A DNA stretch of 64,000 nucleotides from the NCBI RefSeq assembly GCF_016805305.1, contig NZ_JAERQN010000012.1, forward strand, positions 62,001 through 126,000. Direction: 5' to 3'. The DNA is from Falsiroseomonas ponticola. Lineage in GTDB: Bacteria; Pseudomonadota; Alphaproteobacteria; Acetobacterales; Acetobacteraceae. Below the pieces are notes generated by a model, which was not told the DNA's origin, did no database searches, and worked only from the letters and a program-made list of their open reading frames with translations. The position numbers were made by a program, and so were the translations under genes. Numbering within the stretch: the first letter of the stretch is position 1; each line of letters opens with the position of its first letter. Of this stretch, positions 24,479-33,311 are shown piece by piece.

Positions 24479-26185
24479 TCACCGGCGCCGCCAGCCCTGC
24501 GTCGCCCGCGCCGTCAGCGCCCCCACCCCCATCTGCGCCAGCTTGGCCAGGATCGCCACCCCCAGCAGCACGCAGGCCATGGCGGCCGCGGCGCTGGCCT
24601 GCCCGGCCTCGTCCATATGGACGACGGAGACGGAGGCCGGCTTGGTGTCCGGACCGTAAAGGAAGATCACCGCGCTCACCGTCGTCATGGCATTGACGAA
24701 GAGATAGACCCAGATCTCCAGGATCGCCGGCAGGCAGATCGGCAGGGTGACGCGGCGGAAGGTCTCCGCCACCGGGACCTTCAGGCTCGCGCCCACGGCC
24801 TCGAACTCCGGGTCCAGCTGGCGGATCGCCGTCGTCGCGGCCAGGTGGCCCACGGTGTAGAAATGCACCAGGGAGTTCAGCACCAGGATCGCCAGCGTGC
24901 CGTAGAGGAAGCCGAGCGGATTGGCCGGGTGGTTGAAGAACAGGATGTAGGCGAGCCCCAGCACCAGGCCCGGGATCGCCAGCGGCACCGTCGCCAGCAG
25001 CCCCACCGCGCCGCGCAGCGCGCCATCGCCGCCCGACATCCGCGGCGCGCGTTCCATCACATAGGCGCCCAGGAAGACGATGGCGGTCCCGATGCAGGCG
25101 GTGCCGAGCGCCATGCGGATGGAGGTGCCGACCGCGCCCCATCCCTGGGAGTCGAAGCGGGCGAAATCGTAGTTGTCGAGCGTCAGCGACAGGTTCCAGG
25201 GCCAGAAGCGCACCAGCGATCCCCAGGCGGCGACGGCGACGATGCCGACCAGCACGCCGGCCATGGCCAGGCAGAACAGCGCCAGGGGCAGGTCCCGCGC
25301 CAGGCGCGGCTTTGGCGCCAGCGGCACGGCGCGGCCCGTCAGCGTCGCGGCGCGCTTGCCTTCCGCCCAGCGTTGCAGCGCGAAGGCGGCAAGGGCGGGC
25401 AGCAGCAGCACCAGGCCCACCACCGCGCCCATGTTGAAGTCCTGCAGCCCCACGACCTGCTTGTAGACATCGGTCGCCAGCACCGGGAACTGGCCGCCGA
25501 TCACCTTCGGGATGCCGAAATCCGTGACCACGGTGGTGAAGGTGACGACGGCGGCGGAGACGATGCCGAAGCGCGCGCCCGGCAGCGTGACGGTGGCGAA
25601 GATCCGCGCGCGCCCGGCCTTCAGCGCTTCCGCGGCCTCATAGAGCCGCGCATCGGCGGTGGCGAGCGCGACGGAGAGGATGATGGCGGCGGCCGGGAAG
25701 GTGCTGAAGACCTGCGCCACGATGATGCCGGGCGCGCCGTAGATGTTCTCCATCGGCAGCATCCAGCGGAGCATGCCCTGGTTGCCGAAGAGGTAGATGA
25801 GCGAGAGCGCCGGCAGCAGCGACGGCGCCAGGATCGGCAGCAGCATCACGGCGCGGAAGAACGGCTTGAAGGGCAGGCGCGACCGCGCCAGCGCATAGGC
25901 ATAGATGAAGGCCAGCGGCACGACGATCACCATCGTCAGCGCCGCCGTCCAGACGCTGTTCCAGGCGGAACGCAGCAGCGCGGGCGTGCTGACATAGGTG
26001 GCGAAGTTCGCCAGCCCGACGAAGCGGCCGGCCTGATCCTCGAAGGCGCGGGAGAGCAGCGTGGCCATGGGCAGGCCGAGGGCCAGCAGCAGGAAGACCC
26101 CGGCCAGCCACAGACCCGCCCGCATCAGGCGCTGGTCGGCGGAGGCCGTGACGCGAACGGCCGGGCCGGCCAGGGCCTCACTCAT
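24479..26185 (-). CDS. ABC transporter permease with two fused permease domains (AEP-type, AepW-like)
   Basis: This 568-residue inner-membrane protein has about twelve hydrophobic helices in two halves, each with the EAA loop that contacts the ATPase: EAAEALKAGRARIFATVTLP in the first half and EAVGASLKVPVAETFRRVTLP in the second. This is the ferric-iron/2-aminoethylphosphonate permease architecture. Its ATG (26185) overlaps the ATPase stop by eight bases. Together with the ATPase and binding protein upstream and PhnX, it forms a phosphonate uptake and breakdown operon. A ferric-iron role is the alternative, but the phosphonatase gene makes it less likely. Confidence 0.9.
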   Translation of the reverse strand: MSEALAGPAVRVTASADQRLMRAGLWLAGVFLLLALGLPMATLLSRAFEDQAGRFVGLANFATYVSTPALLRSAWNSVWTAALTMVIVVPLAFIYAYALARSRLPFKPFFRAVMLLPILAPSLLPALSLIYLFGNQGMLRWMLPMENIYGAPGIIVAQVFSTFPAAAIILSVALATADARLYEAAEALKAGRARIFATVTLPGARFGIVSAAVVTFTTVVTDFGIPKVIGGQFPVLATDVYKQVVGLQDFNMGAVVGLVLLLPALAAFALQRWAEGKRAATLTGRAVPLAPKPRLARDLPLALFCLAMAGVLVGIVAVAAWGSLVRFWPWNLSLTLDNYDFARFDSQGWGAVGTSIRMALGTACIGTAIVFLGAYVMERAPRMSGGDGALRGAVGLLATVPLAIPGLVLGLAYILFFNHPANPLGFLYGTLAILVLNSLVHFYTVGHLAATTAIRQLDPEFEAVGASLKVPVAETFRRVTLPICLPAILEIWVYLFVNAMTTVSAVIFLYGPDTKPASVSVVHMDEAGQASAAAAMACVLLGVAILAKLAQMGVGALTARATQGWRRR

Positions 26186-27299
26186 CCGCAGGGAAGACCA
26201 TGATGCGGTCGGGGGCGATGGCGGCGAGCACCTGCGCGCCCGGCAGGGCGCCGGTGGCCCGCACCAGGTCGGGGGCGGCATCGGCCTCCAGCCGGAAGGC
26301 GCCCTGTTCCAGCGCCAGGCGGCAGGTGGGGCCGAGGAATTCCAGATGCGTCACGGTCATGGGCAGGGCGCCGGGCATGCCCTCCGCCGCCTGGCCCAGT
26401 CGCACATCCTCCGGCCGCACGAAGGCACGGATGGGGGTGCCATAGACCAGGCCGCGCACGGCATCGGCGGCCAGGGTCACCCCATGGGCGGTGATGCTGC
26501 CCGGCGCGGCCTGCACCACGGCATCGAAGGCGCTGGACCGGCCCACGAAGCTGGCGACGAAGGCGGTGGCGGGGCTGCGGTACACTTCCTCCGGCGTGCC
26601 GACCTGCTGCACATGGCCGCTGCGCATCACCAGGATGCGGTCGGAGACGGCCATCGCCTCCTCCTGGTCATGGGTCACCATGATGGTCGTGACGCCGAGG
26701 CGGCGCTGCAGGTCGCGGATCTCCTGCCGCAGATGCAGCCGCACGATGGCATCGAGGGCGGAAAGCGGTTCGTCCAGCAGCAGCAGGCCCGGTTCGGGGG
26801 CCAGCGCACGGGCCAGCGCCACGCGCTGCTGCTGGCCGCCCGAGAGTTGCGCCGGATACTTCCTCGCATGCTCCGCGAGGCCGACGAGGTCGAGCAGTTC
26901 GGCGACGCGCGCCGTGACGCGCGCCTTCGGCCAGGCCGGCCCGCGCAGGCCATAGGCGATGTTGTCGGCCACGGAAAAATTGGGGAACAGCGCGTAGGAC
27001 TGGAAGACGATGCCGAAATCCCGCGCGGCCGGCGGCAGGCCGGTGATGTCCCGCCCGGCCTGGCGGATCACGCCCGTCGTCGCGGGATCAAGCCCCGCGA
27101 TGGCACGCAGCAGCGTGGTCTTGCCGCAGCCGGAGGGGCCGAGGAAGGAGATGAACTCCCCTTCCTGGACCCGGAGGCTGACATCCTTCAGCGCGACGAA
27201 GGTGCCGAACTGCTTCCCCACCCCGGCGATGTCGAGGTAGGGGGCCTGCGTCGCCGCGTGGCGCAGACCGCCCTGGAGCAGCGTGTCGAGGGCGGTCAT
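26178..27299 (-). CDS. ABC transporter ATP-binding protein (AEP-type, AepV-like)
   Basis: The 373-residue ATPase has Walker A GPSGCGKTT (about 53-61), the Q loop in FQSYALFPN, the signature LSGGQQQR, Walker B LLLLDEPLSALDA and the switch His in VTHDQEEA. A C-terminal TOBE-like regulatory domain (about 250-373) follows. It energises the adjacent fused permease. It lies 10 bases after the binding-protein stop and overlaps the permease start by eight bases. Length and TOBE tail match the PotA/FbpC-like class used for 2-aminoethylphosphonate import. Confidence 0.93.
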   Translation of the reverse strand: MTALDTLLQGGLRHAATQAPYLDIAGVGKQFGTFVALKDVSLRVQEGEFISFLGPSGCGKTTLLRAIAGLDPATTGVIRQAGRDITGLPPAARDFGIVFQSYALFPNFSVADNIAYGLRGPAWPKARVTARVAELLDLVGLAEHARKYPAQLSGGQQQRVALARALAPEPGLLLLDEPLSALDAIVRLHLRQEIRDLQRRLGVTTIMVTHDQEEAMAVSDRILVMRSGHVQQVGTPEEVYRSPATAFVASFVGRSSAFDAVVQAAPGSITAHGVTLAADAVRGLVYGTPIRAFVRPEDVRLGQAAEGMPGALPMTVTHLEFLGPTCRLALEQGAFRLEADAAPDLVRATGALPGAQVLAAIAPDRIMVFPADE

Positions 27300-27309
27300 C
27301 CGATCGGGC

Positions 27310-28329
27310 TCAGCGCGGCGCCGACTTGCCGTCGAAGCGCTGCGACCATTCGCGCAGGATGCGGTCGCGCTGCAGCGCCGTCTCCCGGAAGTTCACGTTC
27401 ACCAAGCGCTGCGCGAATTCCGGCGGGTAGTTCCGCACCGTGGCATCCACCCCCGGCAGGGCGAGCAGCGCGTAGAAGCGGCCATACTGTTCCATCGCGG
27501 GGCGGGAGACGGCGAAATCCGCCAGGCGCTTCGCCGCATCCAGGTTGCGCGTGCCGCGCAGGATGGCGGTGCCTTCCAGGTCGAAGCCCACGCCATCGGT
27601 CGGGATGATGACCTCGATGGGCGCACCCTGGTTGCGCAGCGTGACCGCGCGCATGTCGAGCGAGATGCCGACGCCGTATTCACCGCGCGCCGCGTTGTTG
27701 CAGGGGGCGCTGCCGGAATGGGTATAGACCTGCGCATTCTCATGCAGGCGGGCCATGAAGGTCCAGGCATTGGCCTCCCCCATCGATCCAATCCAGCCCG
27801 CGACGGTCAGGAAGCCGGTGCCGGAGGAGGAGGGGTTGGGCATGGCGACCTGGTTGCGGAAGCGCGGGTCCAGCAGGTCCGCCCAGGTGGAGGGCCGCGG
27901 CAGGTTGCGCTGCGCGGCGACGGCCGTGTTGAAGCAGATGGTGGAGACGAAGGCGTCCATGCCCGTCCAGGTCATCGGGCTGCGGTCGCTGCGCATGTTG
28001 GGGCGGAGCGCATCGGCGCCGGCGGGGGTGTAGCCCTCCAGCATCTCCAGCGCTTCCATCTGCAGCAGCGAATAGACGGAGAGGCCCCAGACGACGTCGG
28101 CGCGGGGGCTCTGGCGTTCCGCGATCAGGCGGGCGGTGATGACGCCGGTGCTGTCGCGCACCCAGACGATCTCGATGTCCCGCACCGCGGCCTCGGCGGC
28201 CGCCTTGAAGGGGGCGAGCTGTTCGTTTTCCAGCGCGGTATAGACGGTGAGGCGCGTCCGGGACTGGGCCTCCGCCTCCGCGAGCGGAAGGGCGGCCAGG
28301 AGGCCGGCGGCAATCAAGGCGAAACGCAT
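27310..28329 (-). CDS. Periplasmic binding protein of the AEP-type ABC transporter (AepX-like)
   Basis: A 339-residue secreted receptor with a signal peptide (about 1-22, AGLLAALPLAEAEAQ). The mature part starts RTRLTVYTALE, typical of the ferric/phosphonate class of extracellular binding proteins. YTHSGSAPCNNAARGEYGVGIS and PNPSSSGTGFL are ligand-pocket segments. It is separated from phnX by 105 bases holding a possible internal promoter, fitting the need for more receptor than enzyme. Context with PhnX and an amine oxidase makes 2-aminoethylphosphonate or a close analogue the likely ligand. Confidence 0.9.
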   Translation of the reverse strand: MRFALIAAGLLAALPLAEAEAQSRTRLTVYTALENEQLAPFKAAAEAAVRDIEIVWVRDSTGVITARLIAERQSPRADVVWGLSVYSLLQMEALEMLEGYTPAGADALRPNMRSDRSPMTWTGMDAFVSTICFNTAVAAQRNLPRPSTWADLLDPRFRNQVAMPNPSSSGTGFLTVAGWIGSMGEANAWTFMARLHENAQVYTHSGSAPCNNAARGEYGVGISLDMRAVTLRNQGAPIEVIIPTDGVGFDLEGTAILRGTRNLDAAKRLADFAVSRPAMEQYGRFYALLALPGVDATVRNYPPEFAQRLVNVNFRETALQRDRILREWSQRFDGKSAPR

Positions 28330-28396
28330 GCGGGTGGGGTCCTTCCCTGGCGTGCGTCGCCTGCCCTAGCCGCGATCTGACGTCGCTGTGATGACG

Positions 28397-28426
28397 ATAC
28401 TGTTTCAGATCGGTGTCAGGCGTCAA
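28397..28426 (-). promoter_or_regulatory. Possible internal promoter before the AEP binding protein
   Basis: On the minus strand TTGACG (28421-28426) and CAGTAT (28397-28402) are separated by 18 bases, a fair sigma-70-like pair in the 105-bp gap between phnX and the receptor gene. The -10 match is only partial. Confidence 0.3.
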
Positions 28427-28434
28427 TCGGCCCG

Positions 28435-29226
28435 TCAGGGGGCCTCGCCGGCCGCCATCCGTTCCTCGATCGCGGTGATGGCCCAGGGGAGGTCGGCGAT
28501 GCTGTCGATGACGAGGTGGGCGCCGGACTCCACCAGCTCCGCCGTCGCGCGGGCACGGATGGCGTCGCGCCCGGCCTCGGGCAGCGCGGCGAGTTCCTCG
28601 GCGGAGAGCCCGGCGATGTTGCCGGACAGCGCCAGGCCCACGGTCCAGGTGCCGGCGGCGCGGCCTTCCCCGATTCCGGGCGGCGTGTCGTCCACCTTCA
28701 CCACGGTGGAGGCCGGCCAGACGCCCATCTCCGCCATCACCTTCCACATCTGCAGCGGCGCCGGGCGGCCGGCGGCGAGGTCCCCGGCGCAGACCATGAT
28801 CTCCGGCGTGAAACCCTGCGCGGCGGCCAGGGGCGCCAGGCGCTGCATGATGGGCCGGGTGTAGCCGGTGGTGGAGCCGATACGGATGCCGCGTTCGGCG
28901 AGGCTCGCCAGGGTTTCGCGGGCGCCGGGGATCAGGGCGGAATGGGCCTCCACGGCCGCGATGTTCAGGGGCTCGAAGACCTCGAAGATCGCCTGGACGT
29001 CGGCTTCGTCGAAGTCCCGGCCGTGCCGGGCGCGCCAGGCTTGGTTCACGGCGGCGCCGACCATGCGGATATGGTCCGCCTTGGCCATGCCCATGGGCCC
29101 GCGCGCATCGGCGATGGAGATGGCGACGCCGAAATGCGCGAAGGCGTCGACGAAGGCGCCCATGGGCGCGCGGCTGCCATGGTCCAGCACCGTGCCGGCC
29201 CAGTCCAGAACAACGGCCTTGATCAT
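28435..29226 (-). CDS. phnX: Phosphonoacetaldehyde hydrolase (phosphonatase)
   Basis: PhnX cleaves the C-P bond of phosphonoacetaldehyde to acetaldehyde and phosphate. The 263-residue HAD-fold protein shows the nucleophile Asp8 in VVLDWAGT (the Ala two residues later marks phosphonatases), the Schiff-base Lys49 in PMGMAKADHIRMV within the cap domain, GSTTGYTRP (HAD motif II) and VKVDDTPPGIGEGRAAGTW (motif IV). Its start overlaps the stop of the FAD oxidase (ATGA). No PhnW transaminase is present, so the aldehyde is probably made by the neighbouring oxidase. Confidence 0.95.
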   Translation of the reverse strand: MIKAVVLDWAGTVLDHGSRAPMGAFVDAFAHFGVAISIADARGPMGMAKADHIRMVGAAVNQAWRARHGRDFDEADVQAIFEVFEPLNIAAVEAHSALIPGARETLASLAERGIRIGSTTGYTRPIMQRLAPLAAAQGFTPEIMVCAGDLAAGRPAPLQMWKVMAEMGVWPASTVVKVDDTPPGIGEGRAAGTWTVGLALSGNIAGLSAEELAALPEAGRDAIRARATAELVESGAHLVIDSIADLPWAITAIEERMAAGEAP

Positions 29227-30332
29227 GCGGGCAACCCCCAGGCGGTGAAGACATCGGCGGCCAGGCCGAAGGCGGTGGAGGCCCCGGTGCCGGAGGTGAC
29301 GGAGACGAGCATGACGCCCGCGGCCACTTCCTCGAAGAAGGCGTCATCGGGGCCGGAGGGATAGATTCCGATCCAGCGGTCGATGGTGGGCGGCGGCGTG
29401 CCCAGCACCCTGGCGTATTCGTCGAGGATCAGCGCATCCACCGCTTCCGGCTGGAAGGGGTCCGGCGTCGGGTCGTAGTGGTGACTGTCGCCCACCACCA
29501 GCGACCCATCGGCCGACTGCACGACGATGAGGTGCACGCCGTTGCCGAGATGCGGCTGCTGGTCCCGCGCGAGTTCCGCCCGCAGCGCGGGCAGCGAAGG
29601 ACAGCCATGGTAGCCGCGGTAGCGATGAAGGCCGAGGTCGCTCATCACCGCCGCCGGCAGCCGCCAGCCGGGATCGGCGAGGCGCAGCATGTGCAGCTTG
29701 CAGAGCGTGACCTGGCGCTTCGCGAAGGCGTCCGGGAAGAGGCTGACGAGGTCCGTGCCGGGGCAGACGGCGATGCGGTCGGCGTGGAGCGGGCCCTGCG
29801 GCGTCTCGATACGGCCCGTCTCGACAGACAGCGCGGCGCGGCCCGGGAAGAAGGTCACGCCCTGGGTCGCGAGCCAGCTGCGCAGCTTCGGGATGGCGTC
29901 GCGGCTTTCGACGCGGAGCTCGTGCGGCGAATGCAGCGCGGCCAGCACGGCGCCGTCCTGGCGCAAGGGCTCGGGCAGCGCATCGCGGCGCAGCACCGTG
30001 CAGCCCTCCCCCATCGGGCCGGCGGCGAATTCCTCGATGACGGCGACGGCTTCGGGGCGGCGCGCGGCCATCAGCGTGCCGCGATGGATGACGGGGATGC
30101 CGGCGCGGGGCGCGACATCGGCCCAGACATCGCGGGCATGGCGGGCGCGGCGCCAGGTGTCCGGCGCCCCCTGGCCGGTGACGGTGACGAAGCCGAAATT
30201 GCGGATGGAGGCGCCATTGGCCCGCACGTCGCGGTCCAGCACCCCGACTCGCAGCCCGGCCCGCGCGCCCTTCAGCGCATGGGCGAGCCCCACGATGCCG
30301 TGGCCGATGACGAGGAGGTCGAAGCGATTCAT
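29223..30332 (-). CDS. FAD-dependent amine oxidoreductase of the phosphonate-linked TIGR03364 type
   Basis: The 369-residue enzyme has the DAO fold with the Rossmann motif VIGHGIVGLAHA (about 7-18), the ASIRNFGFV substrate-loop motif and a C-terminal VTSGTGASTAFGLA. Members of this clade are found beside phosphonatase genes and are thought to deaminate oxidatively 2-aminoethylphosphonate-like amines to phosphonoacetaldehyde. Here it is the first gene of the operon and overlaps phnX by four bases, which supports that role and explains the absence of a PhnW transaminase. The exact amine (AEP, N-methyl-AEP or a hydroxylated form) cannot be told from sequence. Confidence 0.85.
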   Translation of the reverse strand: MNRFDLLVIGHGIVGLAHALKGARAGLRVGVLDRDVRANGASIRNFGFVTVTGQGAPDTWRRARHARDVWADVAPRAGIPVIHRGTLMAARRPEAVAVIEEFAAGPMGEGCTVLRRDALPEPLRQDGAVLAALHSPHELRVESRDAIPKLRSWLATQGVTFFPGRAALSVETGRIETPQGPLHADRIAVCPGTDLVSLFPDAFAKRQVTLCKLHMLRLADPGWRLPAAVMSDLGLHRYRGYHGCPSLPALRAELARDQQPHLGNGVHLIVVQSADGSLVVGDSHHYDPTPDPFQPEAVDALILDEYARVLGTPPPTIDRWIGIYPSGPDDAFFEEVAAGVMLVSVTSGTGASTAFGLAADVFTAWGLPA

Positions 30333-30375
30333 CCCCGCAGCATCGGCACGCCTTCGCAACCGCACAAGCGACAAT

Positions 30376-33243
30376 TCAGAAACGGTTGGGGGAGAAGCAC
30401 CGGGGCGCGGCGCCGCGGCCGCGGATGCCATCGGCCACCAGCTGCCCGACCACGGGGCCGAGCGTCCATCCGTTGAAGGTGACGGCGTGATGCAGGCCGG
30501 GCACGCGGGCATCGGCGCCGATGATGGGGCCGGGCAGCTGGACATTCACCCCCGTCCAGGCGCGGATGACATGCAGCCCCGCCAGCGCCGGCAGCACCGT
30601 GCGCGCGACGTAGAGATTGCCCTCGATCGAGGCGCGGAGGTTGCGCGGGCGGCCGGCGCTGTCCGTCACGCCGGGCCAGGCGCCGCCGATGACCAGATGC
30701 CCCGCATCGCCCTGCTTGACCGAGAGATGGCGGCCGGAATGCAGGATCAGGTGGCGCATGATCTCCTGCCCCGCGGCTTCCGTCGCCATCACCTGCTGCA
30801 CGGCGGCCTTCACGGGGATGGGGGCGCCGAGCATGGCGCCGAGCTGCGCGGCCCAGGGGCCGGTCGCGTTCACGACATGGCCCGCGCGGATGCGAAGCCC
30901 ATCGGCGGTGTCGGCGGTGAAGCCGGCGCCGTCACGTTCGATCGCGGCGATGGCGGTGGCGGCGCGGATACGGGCGCCGGCGCGGGTGGCGGCACGCATC
31001 AGGACGGAGAGGCCGCGCAGCGGGTCCATCTGGCCCTCATCCGGGCAGAAGGCGGCGCCGGCGAAGCCGGGGGCGAGGTAGGGCGCCATGGCGTAGAGCT
31101 CGTTCGGGCCGAGCATGTCGGACGCCACGCCGAACTGGCGCTCCATCGCCACCTTGTCGGTCAGGGCGCGCATCTGTTCGGCCGTCTCGGCCAGCATGAT
31201 GCCGCCCTCGGTCCGGATGCCGAGATGTTCGCCGGACTCGGCGGCGATGGCGCGCCAGAGGCGGATGCTCTCGGGCCCGATGGCCAGCACCTGGGCGGCG
31301 GCGCTGTCAGGCCCCTCCGCCGCGCCGGCGCTGTCATAGGCATGGAGCTGGACATGCAGGCTGCCGGCATTGGCGGTGGTGGCGCCCTGGCCGGGCTCCG
31401 CGCGTTCCACCACCAGCACATCCAGGCCATCCCTCGCGCAGGCCAGCGCGGTGGACAGGCCGAGGGCACCGCCGCCCACGACCAGCACGTCGCAGGTCAG
31501 CGTCTCCCCGGTGGGTGGCTTGCGGGAAGCGGGGGCGGTGGGGCCGGGATCGGCGGAGGGGCCTTCCGTCCATTCCGGCTTCTCCATCGCCAGTGCGATG
31601 GCGGGCACGGGCTTGAGCGGCGCGCGGGGGGCGGCGAAGCCGGCTTCCTCCGAGGCGCCGACCAGGCGGGCGACCGTCGCGCCGCACATGCGGCCCTGGC
31701 AGCGGCCCATGCCGGCGCGCGTCGCCTTCTTCACGGCGCCGAGCGAGCAGGCGCCCTCGGCCTTGGCGGCACGCAGCGTGCCGGCCGTCACTTCCTCACA
31801 CCGGCAGACCAGCGTGGTGTCGGCGATGGCGGTGACGTCGAAGGCAGGCACGGCGAAGAAGCGCCAGAGCGCGTCCTGGAAATCGACCGCGCGGGCGAGC
31901 GCCCGGCGGGAGGCGGGATCTTCGGGCACGTTCGGCAGCAGGTCCCGCGCGGCGGCGAGGCCCGCGAGGCGGCCGCGCGAGAGCGCGATGCGCGATCCGC
32001 CGATCTGCGCACCATCGCCGATGGCGAAGACGTTCGGCAGGCTGGTGCGGCCGTCCTCGTCCGTGATGGTCTCCAGCCGTCCGAGGCCAGAATCGGTGAA
32101 GCGATGGGCGCAGCCGAGCGCGCGGGCGAGGCCCGTCTCCGGCTGGAAGCCGAGGTTGAGGGCCAGCGCATCGGCCTCGATGGTCATCTCGCCGCTGGGG
32201 GTGGCGGCGCGGAGGCGGGCGAAGCGGCCCTCCCCTTCCGCGGCGATGGGCGTCGCGCCCCAGATCAGGGGCACGCCGGCGCGCTTCAGGGCCGCGAGGT
32301 AGCGGGCGCCATCCCAGGCGAGGTCCGGCGCCGTCGCGGCGAGGCGGAGCGCCTGGCGCCAGGCGCGAAAGCCGGGCTTGGGCGCGGCTTCCAGCACCGC
32401 CGCGACCTTCACGCCGCCTTCCACCAATTCGCAGGCGAGTTGCAGGTTGAGCGGGCCGTTGCCGGCGATGACGACGCGTTCGCCGGGGGAGACGCGGTTG
32501 GCGCGTGCCAGGGTCTGCAGGCAGCCCGTGGTCATCACGCCGGGCAGGGTCCAGCCCGGGATGGGCACGGGGCGTTCATGCGCGCCGGCCGCGATCACCA
32601 GGCGGCGCGGGCGGAACAGCACGTTGCGGCCTTCCACCAGCGCGGCGACCTCGTTCTCGGAAAAGCCGCCCCAGACGGTGGCGCCGAAATGGAAGGTCAC
32701 GCCGGCCGCCTTCGCGCGGTCCCGCAGCGCCTCGCCCTGGCGGAACTGGCGGTCCGGCGCGGCGTGCCTGTGGCTCTTGGCCAGCGGCTTGAGGTACTGG
32801 CCGCCGGGGGCGTCGCGCTCATCAAGGGCGATGACGCTGGCGCCGGCCTCTGCCGCGGCGATGGCGGCAGCGAGGCCCGCGGGGCCGGCGCCCACCACCA
32901 GCACGTCGCAGCCGCGCTGCTCGGCCTGGTGCTCGGCGGGCGGTGCGAGCGGCGCGGGCGCTGCGGGCGGCGCGCGTTCCACGCGCATGCCGGGTTCCAC
33001 CTTCGCCAGGCAGGCGCGCTGGTTGGCACGGCCATCGATGGTGACGAGGCAGTCGAAGCAGGCGCCCATGCCGCAATGCAGCCCGCGTGGCGCGCCGGAT
33101 GCCGTATACCGCAACACCATCTCACCGGCGGCGGAAAGGGCCGCGGCCACCGTTTCCCCGGGCAGCGCGGGAATCGGGCGGCCGTCGAAGGTGATGCCCA
33201 CGGCTTCGGCAGCTTGGGTGATGTCCGGATGGGTCAGGCGCAT
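30376..33243 (-). CDS. Single-chain three-component amine/opine oxidase (2Fe-2S + NAD-type FAD + DAO-type FAD)
   Basis: This unbroken 955-residue protein joins what are normally three subunits (as in opine oxidases, hydrogen cyanide synthase and D-hydroxyproline dehydrogenase). Residues 1-100 hold a ferredoxin-like domain with Cys57, Cys62, Cys65, Cys78. Residues about 110-470 are a pyridine-nucleotide disulphide reductase fold (GAGPAGLAAA at 118, second Rossmann GNGPLN at 261). Residues 478-530 form a BFD-type [2Fe-2S] domain with Cys480, Cys482, Cys515, Cys520. A linker is followed by a DAO-type FAD domain from about 583 (VVGGGALGLSTAL). It is cytoplasmic. It is divergent by 68 bp from a DapA-family gene and an amino-acid transporter, which suggests oxidation of an imported cyclic or secondary amine. 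Confidence 0.9.
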   Translation of the reverse strand: MRLTHPDITQAAEAVGITFDGRPIPALPGETVAAALSAAGEMVLRYTASGAPRGLHCGMGACFDCLVTIDGRANQRACLAKVEPGMRVERAPPAAPAPLAPPAEHQAEQRGCDVLVVGAGPAGLAAAIAAAEAGASVIALDERDAPGGQYLKPLAKSHRHAAPDRQFRQGEALRDRAKAAGVTFHFGATVWGGFSENEVAALVEGRNVLFRPRRLVIAAGAHERPVPIPGWTLPGVMTTGCLQTLARANRVSPGERVVIAGNGPLNLQLACELVEGGVKVAAVLEAAPKPGFRAWRQALRLAATAPDLAWDGARYLAALKRAGVPLIWGATPIAAEGEGRFARLRAATPSGEMTIEADALALNLGFQPETGLARALGCAHRFTDSGLGRLETITDEDGRTSLPNVFAIGDGAQIGGSRIALSRGRLAGLAAARDLLPNVPEDPASRRALARAVDFQDALWRFFAVPAFDVTAIADTTLVCRCEEVTAGTLRAAKAEGACSLGAVKKATRAGMGRCQGRMCGATVARLVGASEEAGFAAPRAPLKPVPAIALAMEKPEWTEGPSADPGPTAPASRKPPTGETLTCDVLVVGGGALGLSTALACARDGLDVLVVERAEPGQGATTANAGSLHVQLHAYDSAGAAEGPDSAAAQVLAIGPESIRLWRAIAAESGEHLGIRTEGGIMLAETAEQMRALTDKVAMERQFGVASDMLGPNELYAMAPYLAPGFAGAAFCPDEGQMDPLRGLSVLMRAATRAGARIRAATAIAAIERDGAGFTADTADGLRIRAGHVVNATGPWAAQLGAMLGAPIPVKAAVQQVMATEAAGQEIMRHLILHSGRHLSVKQGDAGHLVIGGAWPGVTDSAGRPRNLRASIEGNLYVARTVLPALAGLHVIRAWTGVNVQLPGPIIGADARVPGLHHAVTFNGWTLGPVVGQLVADGIRGRGAAPRCFSPNRF

Positions 33244-33311
33244 GGAGTGGGCTTGATGCTTTCGCGGAAACTGGGCTGGATGCTGCCCACTTGAGACATG
33301 GGAGTCATTCG

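Noticed and set aside
24479..28329. Ferric-iron uptake operon
   Set aside because: The permease and receptor types also serve iron, but the coupled phnX and phosphonate-linked amine oxidase favour an aminophosphonate.
29689..33294. A 1201-codon plus-strand open frame
   Set aside because: It lies opposite the FAD oxidase and the 955-residue fused oxidase, which have clear cofactor motifs. Its translation is repetitive Gly/Ala/Arg without motifs.
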